This document shows, piece after piece, positions 1 through 6,162 of a stretch of 30,246 nucleotides of DNA (positions are counted from its first letter, which is position 1; every line of letters begins with the position of its first letter). Source of the DNA: Saprospiraceae bacterium UBA2329 (GTDB lineage: Bacteria > Bacteroidota > Bacteroidia > Chitinophagales > Saprospiraceae). The stretch spans positions 1-30,246 of the forward strand of contig DDUV01000117.1 in the NCBI GenBank assembly GCA_002344975.1, given 5' to 3'. Both the position numbers and the translations under genes were made by a program. The notes under the pieces were generated by a model, which made no database searches, was not told where the DNA came from, and saw only the letters and a program-made list of their open reading frames with translations.

Positions 1-20
1 CTTTATTTTTGCCCCACTAC
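1..20 (+). repeat. Intergenic AT-rich repeat, copy A (cut by window edge)
   Basis: The first 20 bases match the right-hand end of the inverted-repeat element found complete near 2929-2995, sharing CTTTATTTTTGCCCCACTAC. The rest of this copy lies outside the window. It sits directly upstream of the hydrolase gene. Confidence 0.6.
4..11 (+). promoter_or_regulatory. Candidate Bacteroidota -7 box for the hydrolase gene
   Basis: TATTTTTG fits the Bacteroidota -7 consensus TAnnTTTG and lies 34 bases before the ATG at 46. The -33 element would be outside the window. The box is part of the repeat, so it may be a repeat feature rather than a working promoter. Confidence 0.4.
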
Positions 21-45
21 TTATTGCATCAAAATACCTTCAGCC

Positions 46-1089
46 ATGAAAAAACTGCTTCTTTTTTTTGCTTTGAGCGCCATTTTCGGGAGCGCCTGCC
101 AACAGCAAAACCAGAAAACGGAAACCACTGATACTTCCTGTCTTGAATACTTTGCCCCAACCGAAACCGGGGTGCGCAGCGGCGGCGTGAAGATGATTCC
201 CATTCAGACTTCCAAAGGCGCCTTTAATGTGTGGACCAAGCGCATAGGCAACAACCCGCGCATCAAGTTGCTGTTGTTGCATGGCGGGCCGGGCGCCACG
301 CACGAGTACTTTGAGTGCATGGAGAGCTTCCTGCCGGCAGAAGGCATTGAGTTTATTTATTACGATCAGCTCGGTTCGGGCAACTCCGACAACCCCGCCG
401 ATAAAGATATGTGGGACTTGCCCCGCTTTGTGGAAGAAGTGGAGCAGGTGCGGCAGGCGCTGGGGCTGAACAAGGACAATTTTTTCCTGCTGGGCCATTC
501 CTGGGGCGGCATCGTGGCTATGGAGTATGCGCTGAAATACCAGCAACATCTCAAAGGCGTCATCATTTCCAACATGATGGCCGATTGCGTGGCTTACGAC
601 CGCTATGCCGAAACGGAATTGGCCAAACTCATGGACCCTGCGGTGCTCCAATCCATCCGGGCGCTGGAAGCTGCCGGCGATTTTGCCAATCCGAAATACA
701 TGGAACTTCTCAACGAACACTTCTATCCGGTACATGTGTGCCGCTTGCCGCCCGCCGAGTGGCCCGAACCGGTGATTCGTTCTTTTTCCAAAATCAATCA
801 GGATTTGTACGTCACCATGCAGGGGCCGAGTGAGTTCGGCATTTCCGGCAAACTCGAAACCTGGAGCGTAGCAGAGCGCCTGCCGGAGATCAAAGTGCCG
901 GCATTGGTCATCGGCGCCACCCACGATACGATGGACCCGAAATACATGGAAAGCATGGCTAAGAGCATTCCCAACGGGCGCTTTTTACTCTGTCCCAACG
1001 GCGCGCACATGGCCATGTGGGACGACCAAACGACGTACATGGGCGGGCTGATCCGCTTTTTGAAGGACAAGGAGTACGGTGTAAATTGA
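46..1089 (+). CDS. Alpha/beta hydrolase lipoprotein, proline iminopeptidase-like (S33)
   Basis: A 347-residue alpha/beta-fold hydrolase. Visible motifs are the oxyanion-hole HGGPG (79-83), typical of the proline iminopeptidase group, the nucleophile elbow GHSWGG with Ser152, an acidic residue at Asp294 (ATHDTMDP) and a C-terminal His321 (NGAHM). These form a complete Ser-Asp-His triad. The first 18 residues form a hydrophobic leader ending FGSAC, so it is probably a lipoprotein processed before Cys18, although Gly at -3 is not ideal for a lipobox. Family members release N-terminal proline or hydrolyse related amides. The substrate here cannot be read from sequence. The ATG at 46 is chosen because it gives the leader directly. 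The gene appears to be transcribed alone, with a long inverted repeat just after it. Confidence 0.9.
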   Translation: MKKLLLFFALSAIFGSACQQQNQKTETTDTSCLEYFAPTETGVRSGGVKMIPIQTSKGAFNVWTKRIGNNPRIKLLLLHGGPGATHEYFECMESFLPAEGIEFIYYDQLGSGNSDNPADKDMWDLPRFVEEVEQVRQALGLNKDNFFLLGHSWGGIVAMEYALKYQQHLKGVIISNMMADCVAYDRYAETELAKLMDPAVLQSIRALEAAGDFANPKYMELLNEHFYPVHVCRLPPAEWPEPVIRSFSKINQDLYVTMQGPSEFGISGKLETWSVAERLPEIKVPALVIGATHDTMDPKYMESMAKSIPNGRFLLCPNGAHMAMWDDQTTYMGGLIRFLKDKEYGVN

Positions 1090-1100
1090 GTTTTTAAGTG

Positions 1101-1152
1101 TAGTGAAGGGGTGACTACGGGTTGTGAACTTGACTGAGTCACCCCTTCACTA
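1101..1152. repeat. Perfect 16-bp inverted repeat with 20-base loop
   Basis: TAGTGAAGGGGTGACT at 1101-1116 is repeated as its exact reverse complement at 1137-1152. The hairpin lies 12 bases after the hydrolase stop codon. No T-run follows on either strand, so it does not look like a classic intrinsic terminator. It could stabilise the 3' end of the mRNA or bind a dimeric protein. Confidence 0.8.
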
Positions 1153-1227
1153 AACTACTTAGGTAAAACACTTCACTAAGCTCAGAAACTTAATTTACTC
1201 ATTATTGCACGACAATAACAACCACCA

Positions 1228-2922
1228 ATGGATTCAACCTTACTACAACTGACCCGCGCACAAGAATCGAGAGCTGCCATAGAGCGGCTGTACATTGCCA
1301 TGCGCCACCTGTTCATTCGCGGAGAGTACAAGCCGCTGGGCATGTCGGGCGAGGCTATGATCAGAGCGCTGATAGATTTGCGCCCCGAGATTTACGGCTC
1401 TATTGCCGACCCGGAGCGCGTGGAATTGGACGGGCTTTTTTACGTTTTTCAACGCTTGCCCAAAGGCATTGAAGAGTGCCGATACATCAGGCTCATCTCC
1501 AGAGAAGGGCACGAACAGGCTAATTTCCATGCCATTGTGCCGCCACGCAGAAAACGCAACTGCTACCGCATTGACTCAGAGCAGATGTTCATAGAAATGA
1601 CGCGGGGCCGAAGCGATATTTACGACATCCTCACCCACCTCACCTTTTTGTATGTAGAGGCGGAAAAAATTCGCCGGCACAGCGAGGACAACCGGGGCCG
1701 CAAAAAACGCGACTGGGAAATGCTGGAGACCATTGTGCTGCAGTCCGAAGACGTCCCCGATCCAATCAGCAAAGAAGTGGCCTACACCTATCTGAGCAAC
1801 CTGTTGGGGCGCACCTATGAAGAAACCGTGTATGCCGCCCGCCGCTTCGATAGCGACCCAACGGTGAACGACCTCTTCCGAATCACTTACTGGCTGGGGC
1901 GCCTGTCATCGGAGGAGGCTCACCTCAAAAAAGACCGGGAAATCACCTTTTCCTCTGCTTTGCGCGAACGCGTGGGGCACCATACTTACGGCGACCTCTG
2001 GGCATCGCACATCAAAGATTATATCGTCGAAAAAGATATGCTCGACCGTCCGGTACACATCGTGAGCGCCAACCCGCACAGCTTTATGAACGCGCTCTAC
2101 GCCAAGGCAGCACTGCCGGAACAAAGCAAAAACAAGAGTCTGGAAGAGTTGGCCGGCCTCCTCAGCCAGGAAGATAACGGCCCGCTGCGCGACAAAGTGC
2201 TGGCCTACGCCCTGCGCCACGGCATGCGCCAGATAGACGACACCAGCGGCACCAATATTTCCGTTCAGATTTTTGATACCACTCAGGTTGATGCCGCTCA
2301 ATTGCCGGCAGAACTCCGTTGGGATGCCAAACGCATACAAAAGGAAAAACCGGTACTGATTGTAATGGATTATGCCTTCGGAGAGCAGGCCTACGAAACG
2401 ATGGACGAGCTGCTCAAGCCTTGCCAGACCCCGGAAGGCGAGGTGCGTTTCAAGGTGCAATCGGTCAGTATTATGGGCAAAGCCGGTATTCTGGAGGGCG
2501 AAAAAGGCGATATCATGGTGCCTACCGCCCATGTTTTTGAAGGCACAGCAGACAACTACCCGCTGCAAAACAAATTTGCGAAAGCCGATTTTGAAGGTCA
2601 GGGCCTGCGCGTGTTTGAAGGCCCGATGATTACCGTTTTGGGCACTTCGTTACAAAACAAAGATGTACTGAGTTATTTTCTCCAGTCTTCCTGGCAGGCC
2701 ATCGGGTTGGAAATGGAGGGCGCGCACTATCAAAAGGCCATCCAATCGGCTTCCCGCATCCGCAACAGCATTGCGCCCGATGTGGAACTTCGCTACGCCT
2801 ACTACGCCTCAGACAACCCGCTGCTCACCGGCCATACGCTGGCATCGGGCAGCCTCGGCGTGGAAGGCGTGAAGCCTACTTATCTCATTACGATCAAAAT
2901 TTTGAACTGTATTTTTGGTTGA
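1228..2922 (+). CDS. Uncharacterised protein with nucleoside-phosphorylase-like C-terminal region (possibly DUF6909)
   Basis: A 564-residue soluble protein without a signal peptide. The N-terminal 390 residues are charged and mostly helical and match nothing I recognise by motif. The C-terminal part resembles the purine nucleoside phosphorylase/AMP nucleosidase fold. A stretch at about 412-436 reads SVSIMGKAGIL, followed by GDIMVPTAH, like the GDVIVPT strand of that family. IGLEMEGA at 492-499 resembles the ribose-binding MEG/MES motif of nucleoside phosphorylases, and a late ASDNPLL segment sits where these enzymes carry the base-contacting Asp. I recall a Bacteroidota family of this size and architecture labelled DUF6909, but the assignment is from memory. 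A role in nucleotide or nucleoside hydrolysis or sensing is inference. It converges with the SRPBCC gene, with repeat copy B between them. Confidence 0.85.
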   Translation: MDSTLLQLTRAQESRAAIERLYIAMRHLFIRGEYKPLGMSGEAMIRALIDLRPEIYGSIADPERVELDGLFYVFQRLPKGIEECRYIRLISREGHEQANFHAIVPPRRKRNCYRIDSEQMFIEMTRGRSDIYDILTHLTFLYVEAEKIRRHSEDNRGRKKRDWEMLETIVLQSEDVPDPISKEVAYTYLSNLLGRTYEETVYAARRFDSDPTVNDLFRITYWLGRLSSEEAHLKKDREITFSSALRERVGHHTYGDLWASHIKDYIVEKDMLDRPVHIVSANPHSFMNALYAKAALPEQSKNKSLEELAGLLSQEDNGPLRDKVLAYALRHGMRQIDDTSGTNISVQIFDTTQVDAAQLPAELRWDAKRIQKEKPVLIVMDYAFGEQAYETMDELLKPCQTPEGEVRFKVQSVSIMGKAGILEGEKGDIMVPTAHVFEGTADNYPLQNKFAKADFEGQGLRVFEGPMITVLGTSLQNKDVLSYFLQSSWQAIGLEMEGAHYQKAIQSASRIRNSIAPDVELRYAYYASDNPLLTGHTLASGSLGVEGVKPTYLITIKILNCIFG

Positions 2923-2928
2923 ACCTAT

Positions 2929-2995
2929 GGGGCGATAAAAAAATAAAGTGATCATTTTCGCCAAAAATAAACACTTTATTTTTGCCCCACTACTA
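2929..2995. repeat. Intergenic inverted-repeat element, copy B
   Basis: The left arm GGGCGATAAAAAAATAAAG and the right arm CTTTATTTTTGCCCC are imperfect reverse complements around a short AT-rich centre. The element fills the space between two convergent genes. Its conserved end ACTACTA contains CTA at 2993-2995, the TAG stop codon of the reverse-strand SRPBCC gene. In this position it could act as a bidirectional terminator, since each strand ends with a T-rich stretch. Confidence 0.75.
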
Positions 2996-3460
2996 TGGCT
3001 TTGTGCCAAACATCTCTTCCACCGCCTTTTGCCGGTAGCCGAATATTTGCTCTATTTTTTTGTCCACAAACAGCGCGTCTGCCAGCGTGCCGATGGGGCC
3101 GTATGGTACTTTGTAGTGAAGGATGTCGCGCATCAAGACGCCGCCGTCGCGCGCTTCGAAGTGATGCTCGTGGTGCCACATCGAGTAAGGGCCAAAGCGC
3201 TGCTCGTCCACAAAAAAGCGCCCTTCCGAGATGTGCGTTATTTCCGTCACCCAGTCCATCTGAATGCCGGTAAACGGGCTGACTTTGTAACAAATCATCA
3301 TGCCCTCGTACATGGGCGTGTCTTTGATGTCCGACAAAATTTGAAACGACATATCACCCGGCGTCAGGTCGTTGAGGTTCTCCGGTCGGGAAAAAAAATG
3401 CCATACATCGTTCAGCGGGCGAGGTATCCATTGCTGCCACTCTTTTCTCTTTACTTGCAT
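2993..3460 (-). CDS. SRPBCC-family ligand-binding protein
   Basis: A 155-residue cytoplasmic protein of the START/SRPBCC helix-grip fold. The N-terminus carries the typical pattern of a first strand (QQWIPRPLNDVWHFFSRPENLNDLTP), in which the helix after the strand and the N-L-x-x-L-T-P loop are characteristic. Later strands include FVDEQRFGPYSMWHHEHHFE and the final long helix runs from about residue 127 to the end. The usual family length is 140-160, so it is complete. Members bind hydrophobic ligands or act in lipid and polyketide chemistry, and the ligand here is unknown. The stop codon lies inside repeat copy B. A candidate promoter is at 3566-3573. Confidence 0.85.
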   Translation of the reverse strand: MQVKRKEWQQWIPRPLNDVWHFFSRPENLNDLTPGDMSFQILSDIKDTPMYEGMMICYKVSPFTGIQMDWVTEITHISEGRFFVDEQRFGPYSMWHHEHHFEARDGGVLMRDILHYKVPYGPIGTLADALFVDKKIEQIFGYRQKAVEEMFGTKP

Positions 3461-3536
3461 AGAAGAATCATTTTGGCAGGTACAACGGGAGCCAGATAAA
3501 AAGGTTTACAGCAAAAAATACCCTGAAAAGGGTATA

Positions 3537-3565
3537 TTGTGATGAGATATATGACTGTATCTTTG
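3537..3565 (+). promoter_or_regulatory. Candidate promoter, forward strand (TTG-N18-TATCTTTG)
   Basis: TTG at 3537-3539 and TATCTTTG at 3558-3565 fit the Bacteroidota -33/-7 pattern with an 18-base spacer. It points into 3.6-4.1 kb, which has no clear gene but ends in a strong terminator at 4058-4091. Confidence 0.55.
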
Positions 3566-3573
3566 CAAAAGTA
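3566..3573 (-). promoter_or_regulatory. Candidate -7 box for the SRPBCC gene
   Basis: Read on the reverse strand this is TACTTTTG, a match to TAnnTTTG, directly abutting the forward-strand box TATCTTTG. Together they make a back-to-back divergent pair. No clear TTG was found at the expected -33 distance. It would give a 5' leader of about 100 bases for the SRPBCC gene. Confidence 0.35.
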
Positions 3574-3589
3574 ATCTGGGAAACCAGAT
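3574..3589 (+). other. Small hairpin with GAAA tetraloop near the predicted transcript start
   Basis: ATCTGG, GAAA, CCAGAT forms a 6-bp stem closed by a GNRA-type tetraloop. It starts about 9 bases after the forward -7 box, so it would lie at the 5' end of that transcript. Confidence 0.5.
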
Positions 3590-3736
3590 ACGATGTAGAA
3601 ACCGATATTTTTAGTCCCAAAAACATGTTTTCCCATGAACAAGCCAGCTAACCGCCTGCTTTTCATTTTCTATACATTGGCCTTTCCCGGCCGTCGCTTC
3701 CAACCATTGATTCCAATGTTGATTCCTGCCTGAGCC

Positions 3737-4012
3737 ATGCTGCGTCAGGCATATCTGCATTCGCGCTTTTCCAGTCCGACGAGGCTGGAACCGGACGGAG
3801 CTATGTATATTCCCATGAACACGATACATTCCTATTTTTTGTCCAAATTCCTGCTTACCAGCACATTACCTGGCGACGTTAGGGTAGATGTCACCGGAGT
3901 CCCCGATCAACTGCCGGTTGAAGGGGCCGGTAGCGCCGATGTGGCTGCGGCCTGGCTGCGGTTGTCTGAAGCAAAGCGGGGGCTCCCTTTTTACCTTATG
4001 GCGTTGCACTGA
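3737..4012 (+). CDS. Doubtful small ORF in an orphan transcription unit
   Basis: A 91-codon ORF begins with ATG directly after an in-frame TGA and ends 45 bases before the terminator stem. I do not recognise the product. The second half (GDVRVDVTGVPDQLPVEGAG) looks more protein-like than the first, and there is no signal peptide or known motif. A separate 32-codon ORF at 3636-3734 begins MNKPANRLLFIFYTLAF, which resembles a signal peptide and then stops. The region may hold a decayed gene, a small protein or a non-coding RNA. The promoter and terminator are more convincing than any reading frame between them. Confidence 0.2.
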   Translation: MLRQAYLHSRFSSPTRLEPDGAMYIPMNTIHSYFLSKFLLTSTLPGDVRVDVTGVPDQLPVEGAGSADVAAAWLRLSEAKRGLPFYLMALH

Positions 4013-4057
4013 CGATGCCGGCTTAATTGCAAGGGTTTCTCATACAGGAATATTTCT

Positions 4058-4091
4058 GCGGAGGCGCGATGATCGTAGCCTCCGCTTTTTT
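4058..4091 (+). terminator. Intrinsic terminator of the orphan transcription unit
   Basis: GCGGAGGC (4058-4065) pairs perfectly with GCCTCCGC (4078-4085) and is followed by six T residues on the forward strand. No recognised forward-strand gene ends here, which argues for a real transcript between about 3572 and 4091. Confidence 0.75.
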
Positions 4092-4094
4092 ATA

Positions 4095-4607
4095 TCAACC
4101 GGATACGGCACTGAGCGCGTGAAAAAAGGCCTGCAAGCGGGTCTCGTCGCCGGAGTCGGCAAATCCGGTGGCATCGCGGATTTCGAGATTGTGGAGGTAG
4201 CGCTTTTTGAGATGCTGAAGCAGCCTGACGATGGCGGCATGGGCCAGATAGCCCGCACTATATGTCTCGGTAGAGAGCCATAACTGTTTTTGAGGATAGC
4301 CCTCGCCTGCATCCAATGCCAATTGGAAGGGCGAACTCATGGAGCCGTCGGGCCGAAAAAGCAGCAGCAGCGGCTCGCACAAAGGATGCGGCTGCAGGCT
4401 GATACCGCGCAAGGCGCTGTGCCCCACGATCTGAATGCCGCCTCCGCGAATGCTCTCAAAATGTACATCCGGCGGCCGGTTCCAGTCCTCGTCCCAGATT
4501 TCGCAGGGCCATCGCATGATATTAGCAATGTCCTCTGCCTCCTCCATGAGTGTTTCCACCTCGGCGGTATTGGCCATCGAACCCCGGTACTGTATGCTGA
4601 TACTCAT
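4095..4607 (-). CDS. Hypothetical protein, 170 residues
   Basis: I do not recognise this family. The protein is soluble, with an acidic N-terminal helix (about 11-30) and a Trp-rich segment (RWPCEIWDEDWNRPPDVHFES). A central strand-rich part includes GGGIQIVGHSALRGISLQPHP, and the C-terminal half is helical (AAIVRLLQHLKKRYLHNLEIRD). It has no signal peptide or membrane segment. The ATG at 4607 gives MSISIQYRG and a second ATG ten codons later is possible. Its orientation matches the protease-like gene upstream, with repeat copy C and about 80 bases between them. The natural composition over the full length supports a real gene. Confidence 0.7.
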   Translation of the reverse strand: MSISIQYRGSMANTAEVETLMEEAEDIANIMRWPCEIWDEDWNRPPDVHFESIRGGGIQIVGHSALRGISLQPHPLCEPLLLLFRPDGSMSSPFQLALDAGEGYPQKQLWLSTETYSAGYLAHAAIVRLLQHLKKRYLHNLEIRDATGFADSGDETRLQAFFHALSAVSG

Positions 4608-4653
4608 CTAATCGTCGCTGTGCGAAAGCGAATATAGGGTATTGTTTCAAAAA

Positions 4654-4691
4654 GGGACGATAAAAAATAAATTTAAGTTACCCCTGTACTA
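4654..4691. repeat. Intergenic AT-rich repeat, copy C (diverged)
   Basis: This stretch starts GGGACGATAAAAAATAAAT and ends ACCCCTGTACTA, a diverged version of copies B and D. As in copy B, the terminal CTA (4689-4691) is the TAG stop codon of the adjacent reverse-strand gene. Confidence 0.55.
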
Positions 4692-5150
4692 TGCCGCGCC
4701 GACCCGATTGAAAAAAAACTCCAGCGCTGCTTTCAAATGCGCGCCCCCTGCTGCACTCAGCCCAAACTGTAGTTCCCACTCCTCTCCGCCGATGGCCATG
4801 AGCCAGGCTTCGGGGCTGCGCTCATATACCTGCCGACACAAAGCCAAAACGGATGCGGGCGACAAAGCGTGCGTGCTGAAGGCGAACTCCAATGCAGGCT
4901 CAAGCTCTTGATATTCAAACCCTTTGAACAACACACTTTTGGAGGCATCCACAAACAAAACGCCATCATAACCAGCAATCAGCTCGGCATCCTCTACCTG
5001 CAATTGATAGCGGTACTCGATGCGTCCGGCGAATCGGCCATCCGTTTCGACCGCTTTGGCGAAAGCCCAGCCCAAGCCGTCGTCTTGCCGGGCGTCGTTG
5101 CCGATGGCCATGATGATGGTTTGATCAGAGAGGAAAGCGTTCGCGTTCAT
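4689..5150 (-). CDS. Hydrogenase maturation protease family protein (M52-like)
   Basis: A 153-residue protein with the signature of the HybD/HycI group. AIGNDARQDDGLGW (15-28) matches the family's GN-x4-D-(D/E)-G-x-G motif. VDAS with Asp68 and the late His94 (STHALSP) match the positions of the other two nickel-sensing ligands, so Asp24, Asp68 and His94 may form the metal site. Classical members cut the C-terminal tail of the NiFe-hydrogenase large subunit after nickel insertion. No hydrogenase or hyp gene is in the window, and orphan members of this fold in other Bacteroidota may have other substrates. The ATG at 5150 lies about 25 bases downstream of a candidate -7 box. Confidence 0.8.
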   Translation of the reverse strand: MNANAFLSDQTIIMAIGNDARQDDGLGWAFAKAVETDGRFAGRIEYRYQLQVEDAELIAGYDGVLFVDASKSVLFKGFEYQELEPALEFAFSTHALSPASVLALCRQVYERSPEAWLMAIGGEEWELQFGLSAAGGAHLKAALEFFFNRVGAA

Positions 5151-5175
5151 TTTGAATATTTTGGGGAAACCGGCT

Positions 5176-5183
5176 CAAAGATA
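5176..5183 (-). promoter_or_regulatory. Candidate -7 box for the M52-like gene
   Basis: On the reverse strand this reads TATCTTTG, a good TAnnTTTG match, 25 bases upstream of the ATG. The region where a -33 element should lie falls within repeat copy D and has no exact TTG. Confidence 0.45.
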
Positions 5184-5184
5184 A

Positions 5185-5226
5185 GGGCGATAAAAAAATA
5201 AAGTGGTCATTTTTGCCCTACTACTA
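5185..5226. repeat. Intergenic repeat, copy D
   Basis: Begins GGGCGATAAAAAAATAAAG as in copy B and ends GCCCTACTACTA. Compared with copy B it lacks roughly 25 bases of the second arm. It lies between the T9SS-sorted protein gene and the M52-like gene. Confidence 0.7.
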
Positions 5227-5269
5227 AACGACCGGCGTAAAATGGCAAGGAGGCTTTACTTCCACCAAC

Positions 5270-5304
5270 AAAAAAGCCCGACAGTAAGGTTGCCGGGCTT
5301 TTTT
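5270..5304 (-). terminator. Bidirectional-looking intrinsic terminator
   Basis: AAAAAAGCCCG (from 5270) and CGGGCTTTTTT (to 5304) flank a short loop. On the reverse strand it follows the stop of the T9SS-sorted protein by about 20 bases and ends in a T-run. Confidence 0.8.
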
Positions 5305-5323
5305 GTACTTCATTTATAGAGCA

Positions 5324-6058
5324 TTACGGTCGGAAGCTGCGTTTGATGACCCGAATCGTTTTGATATTGCCGCGGGCGCCGTCTATCAGGCTCACCAAAT
5401 ACATGCCGTCGGCCAAACCGGCGAGGCTGTAGCGGCGGCCATCATACGCATCAAAAGTGCGTACCTGACGACCCAAAGTATTGTAAACCGTTACGCGGCT
5501 CACTTTGCTGCCCGGCGAGAGTTGGAAGTAGTCGGTGGTAGGATTAGGAAATACGCGGATGTCCTGACGCGCGCCCCAGGGCTGTGAACTGCTGCTGGTA
5601 ATGCTGGCGCCGAAATTATATGTGCCGGTAGCGATGACCGTCGTATCGTTGGCTGCGGTGAGTTGGATGGTCACAACGGTGCTGCCGGGCAATTGGTTGG
5701 GCTTCACATGGACGTCCATATTGGTAGTGCCGCCGGGCTGGAGCACGACAGGCATATTGAGGTCAAATTCGGGAATGACATTGGAATAGACAAATGGAGG
5801 GTAGCAGGATTCGTTGTCGCAAACCAGCACTTCCCAACCCATCGGAAGCTGAGGCGCCACTCGATTCCAGCGAACGGAGATAGGCGTATTGGAGGTATTG
5901 GTAACAGTGGCATAGCCTACCATCTCGAAGGCGGGGTCGTTCATATCAATCACATCGTCCACGTTAACGACAGCAGGTGTAAATGTGAGGGCCACTTTTT
6001 GCGCAACGAGGAATGGCGCAGTGGAAATCAGCAGTGCAAACAGTAGTAAATTTTTCAT
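5324..6058 (-). CDS. Secreted protein with type A T9SS C-terminal sorting domain
   Basis: A 244-residue protein read from MKNLLLFALL. The Sec signal peptide covers about 1-19 (ending FLVAQ). A beta-sandwich domain of about 130 residues follows; its pattern (VGYATVTNTSNTPISVRWNRV, then a VVLQPGGTTNMDVHV segment) resembles ASPM/MSP-like immunoglobulin folds. From about residue 165 the T9SS type A sorting domain begins with IRVFPNPTTDYFQL, continues VYNTLGRQVRTF and ends in LADGMYLVSL plus a basic tail. This tail routes the protein across the outer membrane. The start at 6058 is preferred over an upstream TTG because that TTG overlaps the predicted promoter -7 box. The function of the passenger domain is unknown. 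Confidence 0.9.
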   Translation of the reverse strand: MKNLLLFALLISTAPFLVAQKVALTFTPAVVNVDDVIDMNDPAFEMVGYATVTNTSNTPISVRWNRVAPQLPMGWEVLVCDNESCYPPFVYSNVIPEFDLNMPVVLQPGGTTNMDVHVKPNQLPGSTVVTIQLTAANDTTVIATGTYNFGASITSSSSQPWGARQDIRVFPNPTTDYFQLSPGSKVSRVTVYNTLGRQVRTFDAYDGRRYSLAGLADGMYLVSLIDGARGNIKTIRVIKRSFRP

Positions 6059-6088
6059 CATTTCGTTTTTGACATTTAGGCGTCGCTG

Positions 6089-6119
6089 CAAAGTTCCGAT
6101 TAATATCTCTAAGAATCAA
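6089..6119 (-). promoter_or_regulatory. Candidate promoter of the T9SS-sorted protein gene
   Basis: On the reverse strand: TTG at 6117-6119, 20 bases, then GAACTTTG at 6089-6096. Only the first base deviates from TAnnTTTG. It would give a 5' leader of about 25 bases to the ATG at 6058. Confidence 0.5.
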
Positions 6120-6162
6120 GCCCTGGTTTCATAATGAAATGTGAAATAAGCGACAAAACAGG

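Noticed and set aside
2977..2984. TATTTTTG inside repeat copy B as a forward promoter
   Set aside because: It points against the SRPBCC gene with no forward gene behind it; more likely part of the repeat arm.
3611..3829. A 72-codon reverse-strand ORF in the orphan transcription unit
   Set aside because: No motif, opposite to the promoter and terminator, and no promoter of its own.
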